Shown here one piece after another: positions 62,278 through 64,000 of a stretch of DNA of 64,000 nt (positions within the stretch are counted from its first letter, which is position 1; every line of letters begins with the position of its first letter). The DNA comes from JAFGKK01 sp964521085 (GTDB lineage: Bacteria > Chloroflexota > Anaerolineae > Anaerolineales > RBG-16-64-43). The position numbers and the translations under genes are program-made. The stretch spans positions 95,616-159,615 of the forward strand of contig CAZFPL010000002.1 in NCBI GenBank assembly GCA_964521085.1, in the 5' to 3' direction. The notes beneath the pieces are model-generated. The model worked only from the letters and a program-made list of their open reading frames with translations. It did not search any database and was not told the origin of the DNA.

Positions 62278-63876
62278 CTACCGCTTTTCCCAAATACCTG
62301 CTTCGTGCGGGCGAAGAAGTCCGATCGCCGCGCCTTCCACAGGATGGCTGGAAAGAAGCAAACGCCAGGAGTCCGAAGGCGGCGTTTCCTGCAGGGTGAT
62401 TTTCTGGGGCGAATCGGAAAAGTTCAGCGCGACCAGGATCGTCTGCGATTTGTTTTCCCGCAGATATGCCAACGCGCGGTCGGGCTGCGCCTGGAGGGGG
62501 CGGAAAGAACCGGATTGCAGCGCCGGTGCCATCTTCCGCAGCCAGATCAGTTTGCGGTAGAAGGAAAAAACCGAATCCGGATTGTCCCGCTGCGCTTCCA
62601 CATTCACCTCGCGGTAATCCGGATTAAGCGGGAGCCAGGGTTTTCCGGTTGTGAATCCTGCGCCGGAGGATGCGTTCCACGGGATCGGCGTGCGGCACGC
62701 ATCGCGCCCCTTATAGAGAGGCCAGTAGCGCTTTCCGGGCGGATCCAGGATTTCGGAACGACGAATTTTCCCATCCCGCATCCCGATCTCCTCGCCGTGA
62801 TACAGGAACGGCGTGCCGCGCAGGGTAAGCAGCATTGCGGCGGCCACCTTGGCGCGCGCCTCCGGATGGCGCCCGCCATAACGGGAGGCATGCCGCACGA
62901 TATCGTGGTTGCTCAGGACATAGCACGGCCAGCCTTCCCCGGCCAATGCCTGTTCGAAATCCACGACCGACTTGAGAAACGCCCGCGGGTTCCATCCCTG
63001 ATCGGTGAAATCGAAATTGAACGCCAGCGAAAGCAGGCCGTTTTTGCAGTAGCGCGCCGCTTCCGTCATCCCGCCCATCACCTCGCCCACGGCCATGCGC
63101 TCACCGTAGGAATCCAGGATCGAACGAATCTCGCGGTACACGTCGAGCAGCTCCGGCTGGTCCTTGTCGAACACGTGCCGCTGCCGCTCGTACCCGCGGA
63201 TTCCAGGCGCCGGAGGATTGTTGCGAAACATCAAATCCTTGAAGTAGGCGTTTACCACATCGAGGCGGAAACCATCCACGCCTCGGTCAAGCCAGAATCG
63301 GAAGACGTCCATCACCGCCCGGCGGACCTTCGGATTGCGCCAGTTGATATCCGGCTGCTGCTCGAGGAACATATGGAAGTAATACTGGCGCGTGGCCGGA
63401 TCCCATTTCCACGCTTTTCCGCCGAAGACCGACGCCCAATTGTTGGGCGCGCCGCCCATGCCCCCCGGATCCTGCCAGATGTACCAATCGCGTTTTGCAT
63501 TCTCGCGCGCCGACCGGCTTTCGATGAACCATGGATGCAGATGCGATGTATGGTTTAGGACCAGGTCGAGGACGATCCGAATCCCGCGCCGGTGGGCTTC
63601 CGCCACCAGTGTGTCGAAATCCGCCATCGTCCCTAACAGCGGATCGATCCCGCAGTAATCGGAAACGTCGTAGCCGAAATCGAATCCCGGCGAGGGGAAA
63701 AACGGGGAGAGCCAGATGGCATCGACGCCGAGCGAGCGCGGCGTTCCGTCGTTGAGGTAATCGAGGTGCGAGATCACGCCGCGCAGGTCGCCTGTCCCGT
63801 CGCCGTCGGTATCGGCGAAGGAGCGCGGATAAATCTGGTAGACCACTCCCGTTTGCCACCACGGTTTACCGGGCAT
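62278..63876 (-). CDS. GH13 alpha-glucosidase/oligo-1,6-glucosidase-like enzyme
   Basis: The 532 aa protein begins WWQTGVVYQIYPRSFADTDG, the classic GH13 opening. It has VLDLVLNHTS, the nucleophile Asp in GFRLDVVNAY, the acid Glu in MAVGEVMGG and the third acidic residue in LSNHDIVRHASRYGG. These fit oligo-1,6-glucosidase, sucrose-phosphorylase-like or trehalose-active GH13 subfamilies. No signal peptide is present. CAGGAGG precedes the ATG, and a TATAAT box lies at 63906. It should act on alpha-glucans or disaccharides in the cytosol. Exact specificity is open. Confidence 0.93.
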   Translation of the reverse strand: MPGKPWWQTGVVYQIYPRSFADTDGDGTGDLRGVISHLDYLNDGTPRSLGVDAIWLSPFFPSPGFDFGYDVSDYCGIDPLLGTMADFDTLVAEAHRRGIRIVLDLVLNHTSHLHPWFIESRSARENAKRDWYIWQDPGGMGGAPNNWASVFGGKAWKWDPATRQYYFHMFLEQQPDINWRNPKVRRAVMDVFRFWLDRGVDGFRLDVVNAYFKDLMFRNNPPAPGIRGYERQRHVFDKDQPELLDVYREIRSILDSYGERMAVGEVMGGMTEAARYCKNGLLSLAFNFDFTDQGWNPRAFLKSVVDFEQALAGEGWPCYVLSNHDIVRHASRYGGRHPEARAKVAAAMLLTLRGTPFLYHGEEIGMRDGKIRRSEILDPPGKRYWPLYKGRDACRTPIPWNASSGAGFTTGKPWLPLNPDYREVNVEAQRDNPDSVFSFYRKLIWLRKMAPALQSGSFRPLQAQPDRALAYLRENKSQTILVALNFSDSPQKITLQETPPSDSWRLLLSSHPVEGAAIGLLRPHEAGIWEKR

Positions 63877-63905
63877 GCGACCTCCTGCGCGGAAGGGATG
63901 GAGGG

Positions 63906-63911
63906 ATTATA
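63906..63911 (-). promoter_or_regulatory. -10 box candidate for the GH13 gene
   Basis: The minus strand reads TATAAT about 30 bases before the ATG. No good -35 is seen. The upstream sequence includes a G-rich direct repeat and a small hairpin (cttcg/cgaag at about 63949-63963). Confidence 0.45.
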
Positions 63912-64000
63912 CCTTTGCCCTCCCCCATCCCTGTTCTCCCCCATTTGCTTCGCTAAACGAAGTGTTCCAAAAGATAGGACATCCATTATCAACGGATCAA

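Overview
The window reads as a chromosomal segment of a GC-rich bacterium, most likely a Chloroflexota member of the Anaerolineae type. This is an inference from several traits: a fused alpha/beta glycyl-tRNA synthetase, lipoproteins with Thr/Pro-rich linkers after the lipobox, a deazaflavin-type nitroreductase family protein, tiny two-helix membrane proteins, and many GTG/TTG starts. Almost every gene is on the minus strand. Only five small genes (32703, 32936, 52757, 54032, 55223) are on the plus strand. One tRNA is present (Leu, anticodon GAG). I saw no rRNA, CRISPR array, phage or transposase gene.

Layout. Bases 1-14900 hold housekeeping genes: der GTPase, the cdaR/cdaA c-di-AMP pair, a large TPR protein, a Gfo/Idh oxidoreductase, glyQS, tRNA-Leu, a methyltransferase overlapping a lipoprotein gene, a Ddn-like protein with a small membrane protein, and a membrane-anchored TPR protein.

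Bases 14876-52479 are a surface-polysaccharide locus of about 37 kb. Transcription runs toward low coordinates from a near-consensus promoter at 52518-52547. Precursor genes come first: a nucleotide-sugar dehydrogenase with an unusual Wzz-like N-terminus, a UDP-glucuronate 4-epimerase-like enzyme, a 2-hydroxyacid dehydrogenase, another epimerase, a deacetylase-methyltransferase fusion, a CMP-sugar synthetase-like enzyme and a HAD phosphatase. A Wzm/Wzt-type ABC exporter follows, then a methyltransferase, a LmbE deacetylase and a WbqC protein. After these come about 14 glycosyltransferases, many in tandem paralogous sets, with a membrane GT, an NAD epimerase and a FlaA1/PglF-type 4,6-dehydratase at the far end. 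Many neighbours overlap by ATGA or TTGA, so they are probably translationally coupled. The locus is broken by a GH35-like gene with an unknown partner (33055-35828), a terminator and a divergent promoter (32537-33056), an inverted-repeat element (28399-28534) and a four-helix-bundle gene flanked by inverted repeats (43764-44323).

Bases 52480-55805 hold small genes: two paralogous 56-57 aa two-helix membrane proteins around a lipoprotein gene, a CGNR zinc-finger regulator divergent from a 78 aa orphan over a dyad operator, and a winged-helix protein. Bases 55864-63876 form an alpha-glucan block: GH57/DUF3536 protein, glgB, an ABC exporter and a GH13 alpha-glucosidase.

The most unusual items are the Wzz-like/dehydrogenase fusion with an internal ribosome-binding site, the repeat-bounded four-helix-bundle unit that supplies the end of its neighbour's reading frame, the GH35-like protein with an altered catalytic motif beside an unrecognised partner, and the small membrane-protein paralogues.
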